A DNA stretch of 64,000 nt from VAZQ01 sp963758945 (GTDB lineage Bacteria; Pseudomonadota; Alphaproteobacteria; Rhizobiales; Xanthobacteraceae), in assembly GCA_963758945.1 (NCBI GenBank), contig CAVWXY010000018.1:62001-126000 (forward strand), written 5' to 3'. The notes beneath the pieces are model-generated. The model did no database searches. It saw only the letters and a list, made by a program, of their open reading frames with translations, and was not told where the DNA came from. A program made the position numbers and the translations under genes. Positions 28,229 to 37,514 of this stretch are shown here, piece by piece (positions within the stretch are counted from its first letter, which is position 1; the number at the start of each line of letters is the position of its first letter).

Positions 28229-29524
28229 ATGGCGACAACAAGTCATACCGCCGCACCGTCGTCCCGGTTCGGCGAGAACGCGCGATGCATCGCGTTGCCA
28301 TCGACCTTGAAGTCGATTGCGCCAGGCGCCGGAGCGCGCATCGTCGAGGCGGCAACCTTCAGGGCGCTGGCATCGACGCGGGCGCCGGCTCTTGCGCTCT
28401 GGCTCGTCTTCGCGCCGCCGGTTTCCGACGCCATCGCCACGATGACCGACGCGGTCAGGTCGCTCACCCCGGTCAAGATCGGCCACCTCGCCTTCATTTC
28501 CCCCGCAGCAGGTCAGCCGGCCGCGCTCGCGACGTCACAGTCGGATGCGCTCACCGCGTACAACAATGCCGTAAGCCGATTTAAGTCGATCCTGAGCCAG
28601 CGGCGCGCACAGATCAATTCGAAGCAACAGCTGCCGAACTTGCCGGGACAGGCGCTCTATCTTGCCCGCAACAACATGATCAGCGCGTATAAGGATCTCA
28701 CCGACGCACTTCCGTCCAAGATCGGAAGGCCCAACAAATTCGGACTTCCTCCAGCGTATTTCGATGCCGACAATGAGCCGCTGCTCGATGAGTATGCGGC
28801 CCTCTTCAACATCATGCAGGCGCCGCCCGCCCACGCGCAGAACTCGGCTACTCCCTTCAAAGACGTCGTCGACTTGGGAACCGCCATCGGACGCGCCAAG
28901 GGCCTCGATGCGGCAAGTGCCGAAGCGGCAGGTCGTATCAGCCTGGGCCTGTTCTTTGCCGAGACCAACGGCCATCAAAACATGGGGAATGCGCGCTCGA
29001 ACAAGTACAAGGGAAGCTTGCAAACAGGCGTATCCGAGGATCAAAACGGTCAAAGGAAATGGGCGGTGATCAAGAAGTCGATCGCAGCCCTCGATCCTGC
29101 ACTGAGCGTTCGCGACGACAAAGAAGAGGCGCGGGCGGGCAATTCAGATCATCGCTTCAATCACTGGACCGCCGTGAGAGACGCCCTCATGAACGCCCAT
29201 GCGGACGTTTTCCCGCATATTCCGGCGATCGTGAAAGCGTTGCCAAGTCCGATCGATCAAATGAAACTTTTCGAGCTCATCCAGATCATTCCCAGCCCGA
29301 CCAGGTCCGCTCTCAATTCAGGCAACTTGGCAAAGTACAGAATTTCCGACCCGACGATCATGGGCTATCTGCGCAACAACAGCGTCTTCACCTTCGGACG
29401 AGCCGACAGGGCAAGAACATCCGCGACCTTCCGCGAAATTCTCGATGCGATGTGGCTGTTCGACGACAAATTTGAACGGGCGCTGTCCAAGTTCAACGAG
29501 ATCAAGGCTCGAAAAAGGGGGTGA
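28229..29524 (+). CDS. Unknown protein, up to 431 residues
   Basis: A long uninterrupted frame whose middle and C-terminal part is clearly protein-like. Marks include YNNAVSRFKSILSQRRAQ, GRISLGLFFAETNGHQNMG, NKYKGSLQTGVSED and HRFNHWTAVRDAL. The Glu in FFAETNG followed by the Asn/Tyr/Gly-rich GSLQTG segment recalls the layout of lysozyme-like muramidases, but I cannot assign a family. The N-terminal 70 residues are low quality, and an internal ATG at 28442 (MTDAVRS) is a plausible true start. No secretion signal is obvious from either start. Neighbours give no clue. Confidence 0.6.
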   Translation: MATTSHTAAPSSRFGENARCIALPSTLKSIAPGAGARIVEAATFRALASTRAPALALWLVFAPPVSDAIATMTDAVRSLTPVKIGHLAFISPAAGQPAALATSQSDALTAYNNAVSRFKSILSQRRAQINSKQQLPNLPGQALYLARNNMISAYKDLTDALPSKIGRPNKFGLPPAYFDADNEPLLDEYAALFNIMQAPPAHAQNSATPFKDVVDLGTAIGRAKGLDAASAEAAGRISLGLFFAETNGHQNMGNARSNKYKGSLQTGVSEDQNGQRKWAVIKKSIAALDPALSVRDDKEEARAGNSDHRFNHWTAVRDALMNAHADVFPHIPAIVKALPSPIDQMKLFELIQIIPSPTRSALNSGNLAKYRISDPTIMGYLRNNSVFTFGRADRARTSATFREILDAMWLFDDKFERALSKFNEIKARKRG

Positions 29525-29873
29525 GGTCCGGCAGTTGCCGGCCGCACGACGTGTCCCCCCGCATTTCGTCCCGCAAGCAAACGGAGAATGCGGCGCCCGA
29601 GCTGCGAGCAAGAAAGCCGCCGGTTGGCTCAAGCCGACAGCCGGCCCCATTCGCCCGCTTGCCATCGTCTCGCAACAACCCGTGGTGAGATTTGGTCGGG
29701 GCTTTTCCGCAACGTGGCCCCCGCGCAGGGACAACGGCTTACTGCCATCGCCAAGCGTAACTGCGCGCGTCGTGGCCCGCGGGCATGTTAAAAAGGTCAC
29801 TGTGTGAACAAGCTCACACACGCCGCCGGCAAAATGGTCGATCAGGGGCTACTCCCGAGGTGGAGGGTTTGTC
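29525..29873. other. Intergenic stretch without a recognisable gene
   Basis: About 350 bp downstream of the 431-residue protein gene. Open frames exist on both strands but they mirror one another and lack ribosome sites. Confidence 0.45.
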
Positions 29874-30089
29874 ATGCCCCGAGAATCGCGCCGCCCCGTC
29901 GCGGCCCGGCGCACCGCCGATGCGGCGGTGCATCCGGGCACGAAGGCTGATTTCCTCGAACGAGAAAGCCGTCGGTCGAAGGCAGAGATTCTCGCACTTG
30001 AAGGCCGCTGGTCGTTCTTGGAGCGGCTTTACGCTCGGGCTTCCGGATTCGCGGAGAGGCGTTCCGTCCCCCGATCCGGCAGGAGCTGA
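29874..30089 (+). CDS. Possible small basic protein, 71 residues
   Basis: ATG 29874 follows GGTGGAGGG at a suitable distance. The product is rich in Arg/Glu/Ala with a likely helix (ADFLERESRRSKAEILALEG). I recognise no family, and it could be a chance frame in GC-rich DNA. The ribosome site is the main argument. Confidence 0.35.
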   Translation: MPRESRRPVAARRTADAAVHPGTKADFLERESRRSKAEILALEGRWSFLERLYARASGFAERRSVPRSGRS

Positions 30090-30167
30090 GAACAGGGCTC
30101 CTGCCGCCGTCCTGCCGCCCTGTGACGGGTTTCGCTGCGCCCGACCCGTCCTAGGCGCTGATTCCCG

Positions 30168-30419
30168 TTACCTGGCCAGGAATATCCGCAGGCTGTCGAA
30201 GGGCGGGGCATCGCCGCGTTCGACGAAGCCTGCATGCTGGTCCGCGCGGCCGACATCGGTCTCGGAGACCGGAGCATCGCAGCGGTTGGCGAGGCCGTCC
30301 GGCGACGCGAGGCGCACGGCCGGCGACTGGGCAAGGGCGTTGCCGGCCGCGCCGGCGCCGAACAGCGCGAGTGCGCCGGCGACCGCCGCGACAACGATGG
30401 ATCGCGCGATGCCTGACAT
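30168..30419 (-). CDS. Small secreted protein, 83 residues
   Basis: The start at ATG 30419 is 7 nt behind AGGAGG. The N-terminus is a clear signal peptide (MSGIARSIVVAAVAGALAL, cleavage near NALAQ). The mature chain of about 50 residues is polar with one Cys (ANRCDAPVSE). No known family. A longer upstream frame to 30563 overlaps the interspersed repeat and is rejected. Confidence 0.65.
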   Translation of the reverse strand: MSGIARSIVVAAVAGALALFGAGAAGNALAQSPAVRLASPDGLANRCDAPVSETDVGRADQHAGFVERGDAPPFDSLRIFLAR

Positions 30420-30481
30420 GATGGAGCCTCCTGCAACGTCCTCGGCCGCCGCGACCACGTCGCGGGCGGGGCGCAGGCCGA

Positions 30482-30581
30482 GAGCGGGGTGACTTTTCTT
30501 CGAATCGTCATCCCGCTCCGGCTTATTGTTGGAGCATGATCTCTTCCGAAAACCGGTATCCACTTTTCGGGATCAGGCTCG
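30482..30581 (+). repeat. Interspersed palindrome-containing repeat, copy A
   Basis: About 100 bp containing GAGCATGATCTCTTCCGAAA, ACCGGTATCCACTTTTCGGG and ATCAGGCTC. The ends are near-complementary, so the copy can fold into a hairpin with the AAAACCGG/CTTTTCGGG core. The same element occurs at 44128-44224 with about nine in ten bases identical. It is the type of short repeat found many times in Bradyrhizobium-related genomes. Confidence 0.8.
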
Positions 30582-30588
30582 ACATAAC

Positions 30589-30717
30589 TCAACCGCCGCA
30601 GCCGAAGCTGCCGGTGCGGCCGTATCCCAGGTCTTCCTGGCAAGACGGGCCCGCAGCCGCCGGAACGGTCGCGAACGCGGTAATGGCCAAAGCCAGGGCC
30701 AGAACAATCCTCTTCAT
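30589..30717 (-). CDS. Very small secreted Cys-containing protein, 42 residues
   Basis: MKRIVLALALAITAFATVPA forms a signal peptide; the mature peptide is about 17 residues, GPSCQEDLGYGRTGSFGCGG, with two cysteines that could pair. CAGGAGAAAACG precedes ATG 30717. Similar short secreted peptides recur in this bacterial group. Function unknown. Confidence 0.65.
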   Translation of the reverse strand: MKRIVLALALAITAFATVPAAAGPSCQEDLGYGRTGSFGCGG

Positions 30718-30991
30718 CGTTTTCTCCTGTTCAGTTTGCTCGTCTCGGCGGCGGGCCGCCTGCTGGTCAGCACCCTGCGCATCCGTCTGCGGAGGCGTTG
30801 GCACCTGGCGCGGGGTTTAGCCGCCGACCGGACCGCACGCTTGCAGCCGATGCTTGGCTTGCCGTGAGTTTTCTTGGAGATTCCCTTGAGATTGCCTGAG
30901 GATGGCTCGCCATAGGGGCGACTGAACGGCAGTTCGATACCGTCGGTTCGCTCAAGCCATGCCGCGCGACCCTTGAGCGGCGAGGCGGCGC

Positions 30992-32143
30992 TCAGGCGCG
31001 GGCCAGCCGGCGAAAGGTCGCGACGAAACGGTCGACGTCGTCCTCGTCGTTGTAGACATGCGGGCTGATGCGCATGCGTCCGATGCGGGACGCGACAAAG
31101 ACCTGCTCCGCCGCCAGCCGCTTGATCAGCCCTTGCGGCATGCCGGCGGCAAACCGCAGGCTGAGGATGTGCGGGGCGCGCGCCGCGACATCGGAAAACG
31201 TGACGCCGCAACCGCGCAGGCCATCGGCGAGCCGCGCCGTGAGCGCGGCGAGCCGCGACGCGACGGCGTCACAGCCCCATTGCGCCATCATCTCCATTCC
31301 GATCGACGCCATTTCCAGCGAGATGAAATGATCACGCTCGCCCATGTCGAAGCGCCGCGCGCCGGCGATGAAACCGACGTCGCGATAATAGCTCTCCCCC
31401 TCGGAAGAGATCGCGCGGCGGCCGTAGCTCGTCTGCTCCAGCGGCACGCCGTCCTGGCGGCGTTTCGCGACGTAGAGAAAGGCGCGCCCATAGGGCCCCA
31501 GCAGCCACTTGTAGGTGGGGAAAACGACGAAGTCGGGGTCGAGGCTCTTTACGTCGATCGCCATCACGCCGGCGGCGTGGGTGGCATCGACCAGCAACAT
31601 CGCCCGTTGGGCACGCAACGCCGCGGCGATGCGGTCGAGATCGACTGTGCCGCCGTCGGACCAGTGCACCGACGAGATCGAGGCGAGGGCGACGGGGGGC
31701 GCGCCGGGGCGCTCGATGGCGGCCAGCACCGCCGCGGTCCAGTCACCGTCTGCGGGCTGCGGCACGGCGTCGACGGTGAACCGCCCGGAGGGCGCCCGCG
31801 TCACCCATTCGAGCACCGCCGACGAATGGTCGTTCTCGAGCACCAGCACGCGCGACGCGGCCGGCACGGTCACAAGCTTGGCCGCGGCTGCGACGCCGTA
31901 GCTCACCGAGGAAATCAGCGCGACGTCGTCGGCATCGGCGCTGATCAGCCGCGCCGCCGCGCGGCGCGCGCGTTCGTGCTGGCCGGCGGGAAACGCCGCA
32001 TCGATCAGCCAGGGCCGCCCCTTGCGCGCGACGCCGACGCGGCCCGCCTCCTGCGCGGCGATAGGCAAGGGGCTCCAGGAAGCGGCGTTGAGATAGCAAA
32101 CCTCGCGCGGAATATCGAACAGCAGGCGTTGCGATGGCAGCAT
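30992..32143 (-). CDS. PLP-dependent aminotransferase class V (cysteine desulfurase/kynureninase-like)
   Basis: A 383-residue PLP enzyme of fold type I. Visible are CYLNAASWSPLP at the N-terminus, LLVDATHAAGVMAIDVKSL with the cofactor-pairing Asp and His (about 200-218), and the PLP lysine in PTYKWLLGPYG (about 228). C-terminal residues match the selenocysteine lyase/isopenicillin epimerase-like group rather than IscS, and no Fe-S partner genes adjoin. The start chosen is ATG 32143 (MLPSQRLLFD), with AAAGG some 14 nt upstream; the long 5' extension to 32554 covers the neighbouring esterase promoter and is rejected. Substrate unknown. Confidence 0.85.
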   Translation of the reverse strand: MLPSQRLLFDIPREVCYLNAASWSPLPIAAQEAGRVGVARKGRPWLIDAAFPAGQHERARRAAARLISADADDVALISSVSYGVAAAAKLVTVPAASRVLVLENDHSSAVLEWVTRAPSGRFTVDAVPQPADGDWTAAVLAAIERPGAPPVALASISSVHWSDGGTVDLDRIAAALRAQRAMLLVDATHAAGVMAIDVKSLDPDFVVFPTYKWLLGPYGRAFLYVAKRRQDGVPLEQTSYGRRAISSEGESYYRDVGFIAGARRFDMGERDHFISLEMASIGMEMMAQWGCDAVASRLAALTARLADGLRGCGVTFSDVAARAPHILSLRFAAGMPQGLIKRLAAEQVFVASRIGRMRISPHVYNDEDDVDRFVATFRRLARA

Positions 32144-32366
32144 CAGCTTGCCGTGCCTTTCGTGTCGCGCGGCCGCAGGGCGGTGAGCGAAGCGTAGTCT
32201 GCCGCTCGGCCTCGATGCAACAGACGCTGCGATGCGCGGCGCTATCGCACCCAGCGCATTCCCCGCGCGCGCTGGTGATCCGCCCCGCCCAGGCGTAGCC
32301 TTCTTCGCCGCGCAGGAGCCGCATGCACAAGCGTGCCGGACATCCCGGCGCGAGGGAGGAAACACG

Positions 32367-32780
32367 ATGAAAATCATCCGGCTTTCCGCCGCCGTTCCGC
32401 TTGCGCTCGCCGCCGCGCTAGTCGTGACGCTCCCGGTGCTGGCGCAAGACGCCGCCATCGGTCTGAGATCCGCGAGCGACTTTGCGACGCTCGAGGCGGC
32501 GCAGAACGCCGCCAACTCGAAGCCCGGGCCGCGCACGGTGCCGGGCCGCAACATTCCAGTGCCGGCGACCGCGAGCCCGCAACTGCAGGCCTCGATCGCC
32601 GCGCCCTATCGAGTGCCGAACTGGAACGCGAATCCGAAGAGCGCCGCGGAGTGGAAGGAGCTGATCAACAAGGCCGCGGCCGCCGGCGCCGCCGCGCGCA
32701 AGGAGGCGCGCGAGAAGCTCGGCGTCACGATGGAGGAGACCGTGATCGGCGGCGTCAAGGCCTTCATCCTCTCCCCTAAG
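32367..32780 (+). pseudogene. Alpha/beta hydrolase, 5' part, interrupted by IS element
   Basis: ATG 32367 follows GAGGGAGGAAACACG. The product begins with a signal peptide (core AVPLALAAALVVTLPVLAQ) and an exported N-terminal segment (WNANPKSAAEWKELINKAAA, EETVIGGVKAF). The coding sequence runs into the IS at 32781, where a stop follows after seven more codons (TGA 32799). Removing the IS and one CTAAG copy rejoins Lys138 to Val-Ile-Pro of the 3' part in frame, giving a 377-residue secreted esterase. Confidence 0.85.
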
Positions 32781-34116
32781 GACATCCGCCACAACAAGTG
32801 AATCGGTTCGTGCCCGGGCGCCATGCGGTGATGTGACTCGGGGTGGCGGGATTCCTGGTGTGCCGATCCGGCAGTATGGGTAGGCATGATTGACACGCAA
32901 GCGATTCGCAAACGCTGGGATACCGTCGGCTCGAAGCTCGATGAGCGTGGTCAGCGGGTGTTCGCATCCGGAGAGGTACGGGCTGCGGGATGGGGCGGTC
33001 TGGAGGCGGTCCATGAGATCACGGGGCTCGCGCGCTCGACGATCGGTCGCGGCCTGAAGGATCTCGACGCCGCACCGTTGCCGAAGGGGCGGGTGCGACG
33101 AAAGGGTGGTGGCCGGCGATATCTGTCGTTCGGGGATGGAACTCTCATTGAGGATCTGCGGCGTATCGTCGAGCCGGTCACGCTCGGGTGTCCGGTGCGA
33201 CCACTGCTGTGGGTGTCGAAGAGCCACGACAAGCTGGCTGTCGCCTTACAGAAGATGGGCCACAAGATCAGCCCCAACAGCGTGCGCAGACTGTTGCCGA
33301 CGCTCGGCTACAGCCGGCAATCGAACCGCAAGGCCGACGAGGGCTCGAAGCATCCGGATCGCAACGACCAATTCGAGCACATCAATACCAAGGTGGTTGC
33401 GGCGCAGGCTGCGGGCCAGCCCGTCATCTCCGTCGACACGAAGAAGAAAGAGTTGATCGGCAACTACCGGAGCGGCGGCACGGACTATCGGCCCAAGGGC
33501 GATCCGCGGCGCGTGAAGGTGCACGACTTCGAGAACAAGGAACTCGGCAAGATCGTGCCCTATGGCGTGTACGACGTGACGGCCAATGCGGGCTGGGTCA
33601 GCGTCGGGATCACGAGCGATACGGCCGAGTTCGCCGTCGCCTCGATCCGCCGCTGGCTCGACGAGATGGGGCGTGAGCGATATCCGCATGCGAGCGAGCT
33701 GACGATCACGGCCGACTGCGGCGGCTCGAATGGAGCGCGTGTGCGGTTGTGGAAAGTCCAGCTGCAAAAGCTCGCCGATGCGACGGGCCTTGTGATCCAC
33801 GTCCATCACTATCCGCCGGGTACTTCGAAGTGGAACAAGATCGAGCACCGCTTGTTCTGCCACATCACGCAGACCTGGCGCGGCCGACCGTTGACGGACA
33901 GATTGGCCGTCGTCGAGCTGATCGCGGCGACGACGACCAAGACTGGCCTGAAGGTCGAGAGTGCGCTCGACACGCGGACCTACGAGAAGGGCATCAAGGT
34001 CAGCGATGCCGAGATGAAGACCCTCGACATCAACGGTGACCCGTTCCATCCTGAATGGAACTACACTATCCGCCCGCGATCATCTGAAAATCGGAGCGGT
34101 TAATGTGGCAGGTATC
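32781..34116 (+). mobile_element. ISAzo13-family insertion sequence, 1336 bp
   Basis: The element has imperfect terminal inverted repeats: the left end GACATCCGCCACAACAA and the complement of the right end GATACCTGCCACATTAA match at 12 of 17 positions. It is flanked by a 5-bp direct duplication CTAAG (32776-32780 and 34117-34121). It carries a single transposase gene that fills most of its length. Intact ends, a full-length transposase and a perfect target duplication suggest a recent insertion. It splits an exported alpha/beta hydrolase gene. Confidence 0.85.
32886..34103 (+). CDS. ISAzo13-family DDE transposase
   Basis: A 405-residue transposase. The N-terminal part has a helix-turn-helix (LEAVHEITGLARSTIGRGLK, about 40-60). 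The catalytic RNase H-like domain shows the DDE acids: Asp in ISVDTKKKELIGNY (about 184), Asp in TITADCGGSNGARV (about 278) and Glu in TSKWNKIEHRLF (about 318). Length and motifs match the Rhodopirellula-type/ISAzo13 family. It starts about 105 bp inside the left end and stops 13 bp before the right end. No frameshift is present, so it is probably active. Confidence 0.92.
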   Translation: MIDTQAIRKRWDTVGSKLDERGQRVFASGEVRAAGWGGLEAVHEITGLARSTIGRGLKDLDAAPLPKGRVRRKGGGRRYLSFGDGTLIEDLRRIVEPVTLGCPVRPLLWVSKSHDKLAVALQKMGHKISPNSVRRLLPTLGYSRQSNRKADEGSKHPDRNDQFEHINTKVVAAQAAGQPVISVDTKKKELIGNYRSGGTDYRPKGDPRRVKVHDFENKELGKIVPYGVYDVTANAGWVSVGITSDTAEFAVASIRRWLDEMGRERYPHASELTITADCGGSNGARVRLWKVQLQKLADATGLVIHVHHYPPGTSKWNKIEHRLFCHITQTWRGRPLTDRLAVVELIAATTTKTGLKVESALDTRTYEKGIKVSDAEMKTLDINGDPFHPEWNYTIRPRSSENRSG

Positions 34117-34121
34117 CTAAG

Positions 34122-34841
34122 GTGATCCCGGCGGTGAACCAGAGCCGCCTGCTCGTGCACGTGCACGGCGGCGGCTACGTCTACAATCCGGGCGAGGCCG
34201 GCACCGGCGAGGCCACGCTGATGGCGGCCTACGGCGGCTTCAAGGTGATCTCGTTCGACTACCGCATGCCGCCCGACCACCCCTACCCCGCGGCCATGGA
34301 CGACGCCATGGCGGTGTGGCGGGCCGCGCTCGGGATGCAGGAGGCGCGCAACATGGCGATCTTCGGCACCTCGACCGGCGGCGGCATGACGCTCGCGATG
34401 ATCCTGCGCGCCAAGACCGAAGGCTTACCGCTGCCGGCGGCGATCGCGCCCGGCACGCCATGGTCGGACCTGACCGAGACCGGCGACACCTACAAGACCA
34501 ACGAGTGGCTCGACAACGTGCTGGTCAGCTACGACGGCTATCTCAGCCATGCCGCGCTGCTTTACGCCGACGGGCACGACCTCAAGGACCCGCAGCTCTC
34601 GCCGATCTACGGCGACTTCGCCGGCTTCCCGCCCGCCATTCTCACCAGCGGCACCCGCGACCTGTTTCTCAGCCTCACCGTGCTCACCCACCGGAAGCTG
34701 CGGCGCGCCGGAGTGGAGGCCGAGCTGCAGGTGTTCGAGGGCATGTCGCACGCGCAGTATAATTTCGACCCCTACGCGCCGGAGACGAAGGAGGTGTTCG
34801 GCGAGATCGCCCGCTTCTTCGACAAGCACCTGGGGAGATGA
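34122..34841 (+). pseudogene. Alpha/beta hydrolase, 3' part, beyond the IS element
   Basis: The frame carries the catalytic domain: HVHGGGYVYN (oxyanion loop of HSL-type esterases), the nucleophile elbow FGTSTGGGM, an Asp in TSGTRDLFLS and a His in GMSHAQYNFD, so the triad is complete. It lacks its own signal peptide and promoter; those lie before the IS. A GTG at 34122 might be used as a start without export. Substrate is probably a short-chain ester. Confidence 0.85.
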
Positions 34842-35175
34842 TGCCGCCGCGAACATTCGCGCGTGTCCCGGGCGGGTGGAGCAAAGCGGAACGAGACCGG
34901 GACCCAGCGCAAGAGTTGCGACGTGTCATATCGTCTGGATGCCGTACGCCGTGTGCCCCGGGTTCCGGATCTGCGCTCGCGCTCCGCGCTCGCTCGTCCG
35001 GGACGCAGGAGCGCGTGCGATTGCGCCGTGCCGAAGCCCGAACGTATCATTCCTCGACGATTGGCATAGGCGTCGGGAGCCGAGAACCGATCATGCAAAC
35101 GAGAGCGGCGATGGCCGCGGCGTTGCCGCGGCATCTGCGCCGTTGAACCAGCATCCCGCCACAGGACGGACCATC
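34842..35175. repeat. Non-coding stretch with a probable interspersed repeat
   Basis: About 330 bp between the hydrolase remnant and the VOC gene. It contains several inverted elements (CCCGGGTTCCGGATC, GCGCTCGCTCGTCCGGGAC and complementary-looking GTCCCGGGCGGGTGGA). A related CCGGCCGCTCGTCCGGGACC piece occurs right after the VOC gene at about 36112-36131. No gene is seen. Confidence 0.5.
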
Positions 35176-36102
35176 ATGCTGCCGGCTCCGGGCTTCCATC
35201 ACCTGCATCTGAATTCGCTCGATCCCGCCGCCGCGATCGACTTCTATACCAGGCAGTTCGCGAGCACCTCGAAGTCGAGCTGGGGCGGCATTCCCGCGCT
35301 CAAATCGCCGACCGACGTCCTCGTGCTGTTCAACAAGGTCGACAGGCCGCCGCCGGTCGCGCCGCAATCGGCGATCTGGCATTTCGGCTGGCATGTGACC
35401 GACGTGCGCAAAGCGCTCGCCACCTACAAGGCGCGACCGGAGGTCACGCTGCTTCCACTCTACACCAGCGACGAAGGCGGCTCCGTCCTCATCAGCAGCG
35501 ACACCTGGCCGGGCACGGGCGGCGTGCTCGGCCTCACCAGGGCGCAGATCGCGGACGCCAAGGCCAGGGCCGTCAAGCCGGCCGGCGGCGGCGGCTTCGC
35601 CTACATGCAGGGTCCCGACGGCGCGATCGTCGAGTACCTGGGAAACCAGCCGGTCGAGCGCATGAACCATGTGCACATGTGGCAGGAGCAGCCGTTCTGC
35701 GCGCAGCTGTGGTACCAGAAGCACCTTAACGCGGCGCGGGTTGAGGGCCGCGCCGCCTCGCCCGCACGCAGCGAGGAAAACTGCGAGGTCGCGCGCGGGC
35801 CCGACCGCAGCTGGCCCTCGCTCACGCGCAAGGGCACGTTCCGCGTGCCGACCGCCGCCGTCACCTTCGGCGACGTCATGCTGACCTGGTACATGCGCCA
35901 GGGAGACCAGCCGCTGGCGGGCACGCGCGGGCAATTGTACGACCACATCGCGCTCGGCGTTGCCGACCTCGCGGCCTGGACCGCCAAGCTGCGCGCGGAA
36001 GGCGTGGTGTTCCTGCACGAGCCCTATCCGCTCGGCGATACCCGCGCCGTCATGATCGAAGGGCCGAGCCGCGAAGCGATCGAGCTGGTCGAGGTCAAAT
36101 AG
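35176..36102 (+). CDS. VOC-superfamily protein, two glyoxalase/dioxygenase-like domains
   Basis: A 308-residue protein with two vicinal-oxygen-chelate units. The first (residues 1-150) opens with GFHHLHLNSLDPAAAIDFYT, supplying a metal-type His pair, and closes with GPDGAIVEYLG. The second (about 235-305) has YDHIALGVADLAAWTAKLRA and a terminal IELVEV. VOC proteins bind a divalent metal and include ring-cleaving dioxygenases, lyases and resistance proteins; the reaction here is not assignable. The start is ATG 35176; the longer upstream frame overlaps the preceding hydrolase in another frame and is spurious. Confidence 0.85.
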   Translation: MLPAPGFHHLHLNSLDPAAAIDFYTRQFASTSKSSWGGIPALKSPTDVLVLFNKVDRPPPVAPQSAIWHFGWHVTDVRKALATYKARPEVTLLPLYTSDEGGSVLISSDTWPGTGGVLGLTRAQIADAKARAVKPAGGGGFAYMQGPDGAIVEYLGNQPVERMNHVHMWQEQPFCAQLWYQKHLNAARVEGRAASPARSEENCEVARGPDRSWPSLTRKGTFRVPTAAVTFGDVMLTWYMRQGDQPLAGTRGQLYDHIALGVADLAAWTAKLRAEGVVFLHEPYPLGDTRAVMIEGPSREAIELVEVK

Positions 36103-36153
36103 GCACGCCCCGGCCGCTCGTCCGGGACCCGAGGCTGCGGGCACGCCGAGCCG

Positions 36154-36417
36154 TCACCATCGGCCGCCGCGGTTGACGAGCCGCAGAATGACCAGGAGGA
36201 TGACGGCCCCGATCGTGGCCACGATGATCGACGAAACGATGCCGGCGCCGAGATGGATGCCAATCTGCGGGAGCAACCAACTGCCGATCAGCGCGCCGAT
36301 GATGCCGATGCAGATGTCCGCGATCAGGCCGTAGCCCGTGCCCCTGACGAGATGTCCGGCAAGCCATCCCGCGATCAGACCAACCAGCAAGATGACGAGA
36401 ATCGATTCGTTCGACAT
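36154..36417 (-). CDS. GlsB/YeaQ/YmgE-family stress-response membrane protein (second copy)
   Basis: An 87-residue membrane protein with three helices and the family motifs GLIAGWLAGHLV, GIIGALIGSWLLP and GAVILLVILRLV. ATG 36417 follows GGGAGGAGC. It is a paralogue of the protein at 9790-10056 but not identical. A 29-residue upstream extension is rejected on ribosome-site grounds. Confidence 0.88.
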   Translation of the reverse strand: MSNESILVILLVGLIAGWLAGHLVRGTGYGLIADICIGIIGALIGSWLLPQIGIHLGAGIVSSIIVATIGAVILLVILRLVNRGGRW

Positions 36418-36627
36418 GCCCAGCTCCTCCCATTGACCCCGATGCTTATCGCAAAAATAACGCGCTGGCGGAATAGCGCAGCGTCGTCCGCCACCGATCT
36501 CCACAACAAGCGAGCGCGATAAGCGACGTGGGGCTCTGGGTCGCTCCTCGAGCAGCCGGAGAACGCGCTGCGAGCGCGAATTTTCGAGATGGTTGACCGC
36601 GATCCTACGGCTCGCAAGCGAGCGGCG

Positions 36628-37245
36628 TCACATCGGCGGCGCGAGGCCGTCGCGGCCGACCGCGATGGATTGCGCCTCGAGCGTCCCGTCCGCCTGCTTG
36701 CGGGCACCGGCGATGAAGATCTTGGCGCCGGGCACGAGCTCGCTCTTGTCGCCGGAAACGAAGGTCACGATCCTCGTCTGCGGCACAACCACGACCTTCT
36801 TCTCGCCGCCCTTGTACTTGAGCGTGATCACGTCGCCCTCGACCGCTTTGACCATCTGCGCCACGGTGGCGTTGGTCATCGTGCTGTTCGGAATGAGGTC
36901 CCACGGCACGTGGCCCTCGCCGGTGCCGCGCATCGGCTCGGGGAAGATGTGTATTTCCAGCGCCTTCTGGCTGCCGTCGGGCTGCGGCAGCCCGCTGACT
37001 CCGATGAACGCATTGTCCTTGATCTCGGCGAGCGCGGCCCGCACGATGCCGCGCACCACGGCATTGTCCGCCACCTTGATCCTGTAGACCGTCTGGCGGT
37101 CGCGCGAGCGCACCGTGAGCATATCGCCCCGTCGCGGTCCTCGATCGTGCCGCGCACGCGCACCGCCGCAGGCTGCTCAGCCAAGCTCGCGCCCGCGGCC
37201 AGCAGGAGCGCCGAGCCGAGCACGCAGAACAGGAGTTCTCGTCAT
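36628..37245 (-). pseudogene. Exported DUF5666-like protein with two frameshifts
   Basis: The gene can be reassembled from three frames. ATG 37245 opens MTR; after removing one base at about 37235 a signal peptide follows (LFCVLGSALLLAAGASLA). At a run of C bases 37127-37130 one base is missing; the rest then reads TVRSRDRQTVYRIKVADNA, then EIHIFPEPMRGTGEG and VALEGDVITLKY-like beta repeats to the stop. The restored product of about 200 residues resembles exported OB-like proteins of the DUF5666 type. Both lesions look like sequencing errors rather than decay, because the remaining sequence is well kept. Confidence 0.6.
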
Positions 37246-37514
37246 CCCTCGCATCGTTTGTTTCCCATGAGATTGGCGGGGCGTGGCCGGGCGTGCCGGC
37301 GGCATCATACAAAGCGGTGCGCCGTCGCGCCAAGCCTGCCACCGTGGTGGTCGAAGCGAGCCGGTTCGGGCCTCCGGCCCGGCCGTGCGGGGTCACGAGG
37401 GCCGCGAAGATAGTCGCACGCCGGCGCGGACGGCCGCGAATTCGTCACATTTGTGTCCGGCAATCGAGGCGCAAAGCTTGCGCCAAAAACGGCGCTCGAT
37501 CGGGGGCTTCAAAC

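Noticed and set aside
28243..28497. 84-residue minus-strand frame with protein-like composition
   Set aside because: It overlaps the poorly conserved 5' end of the 431-residue gene; no ribosome site or known family. Left open but not annotated.
29785..30492. 235-residue plus-strand frame
   Set aside because: Overlaps a minus-strand secreted protein with strong signals; composition is low-quality Arg/Pro/Ala.
31058..32197. 379-residue plus-strand frame
   Set aside because: Antisense of the class V aminotransferase.
34549..35175. Upstream extension of the VOC protein
   Set aside because: Overlaps the hydrolase remnant in a different frame and a repeat region; ATG 35176 gives the canonical VOC start.
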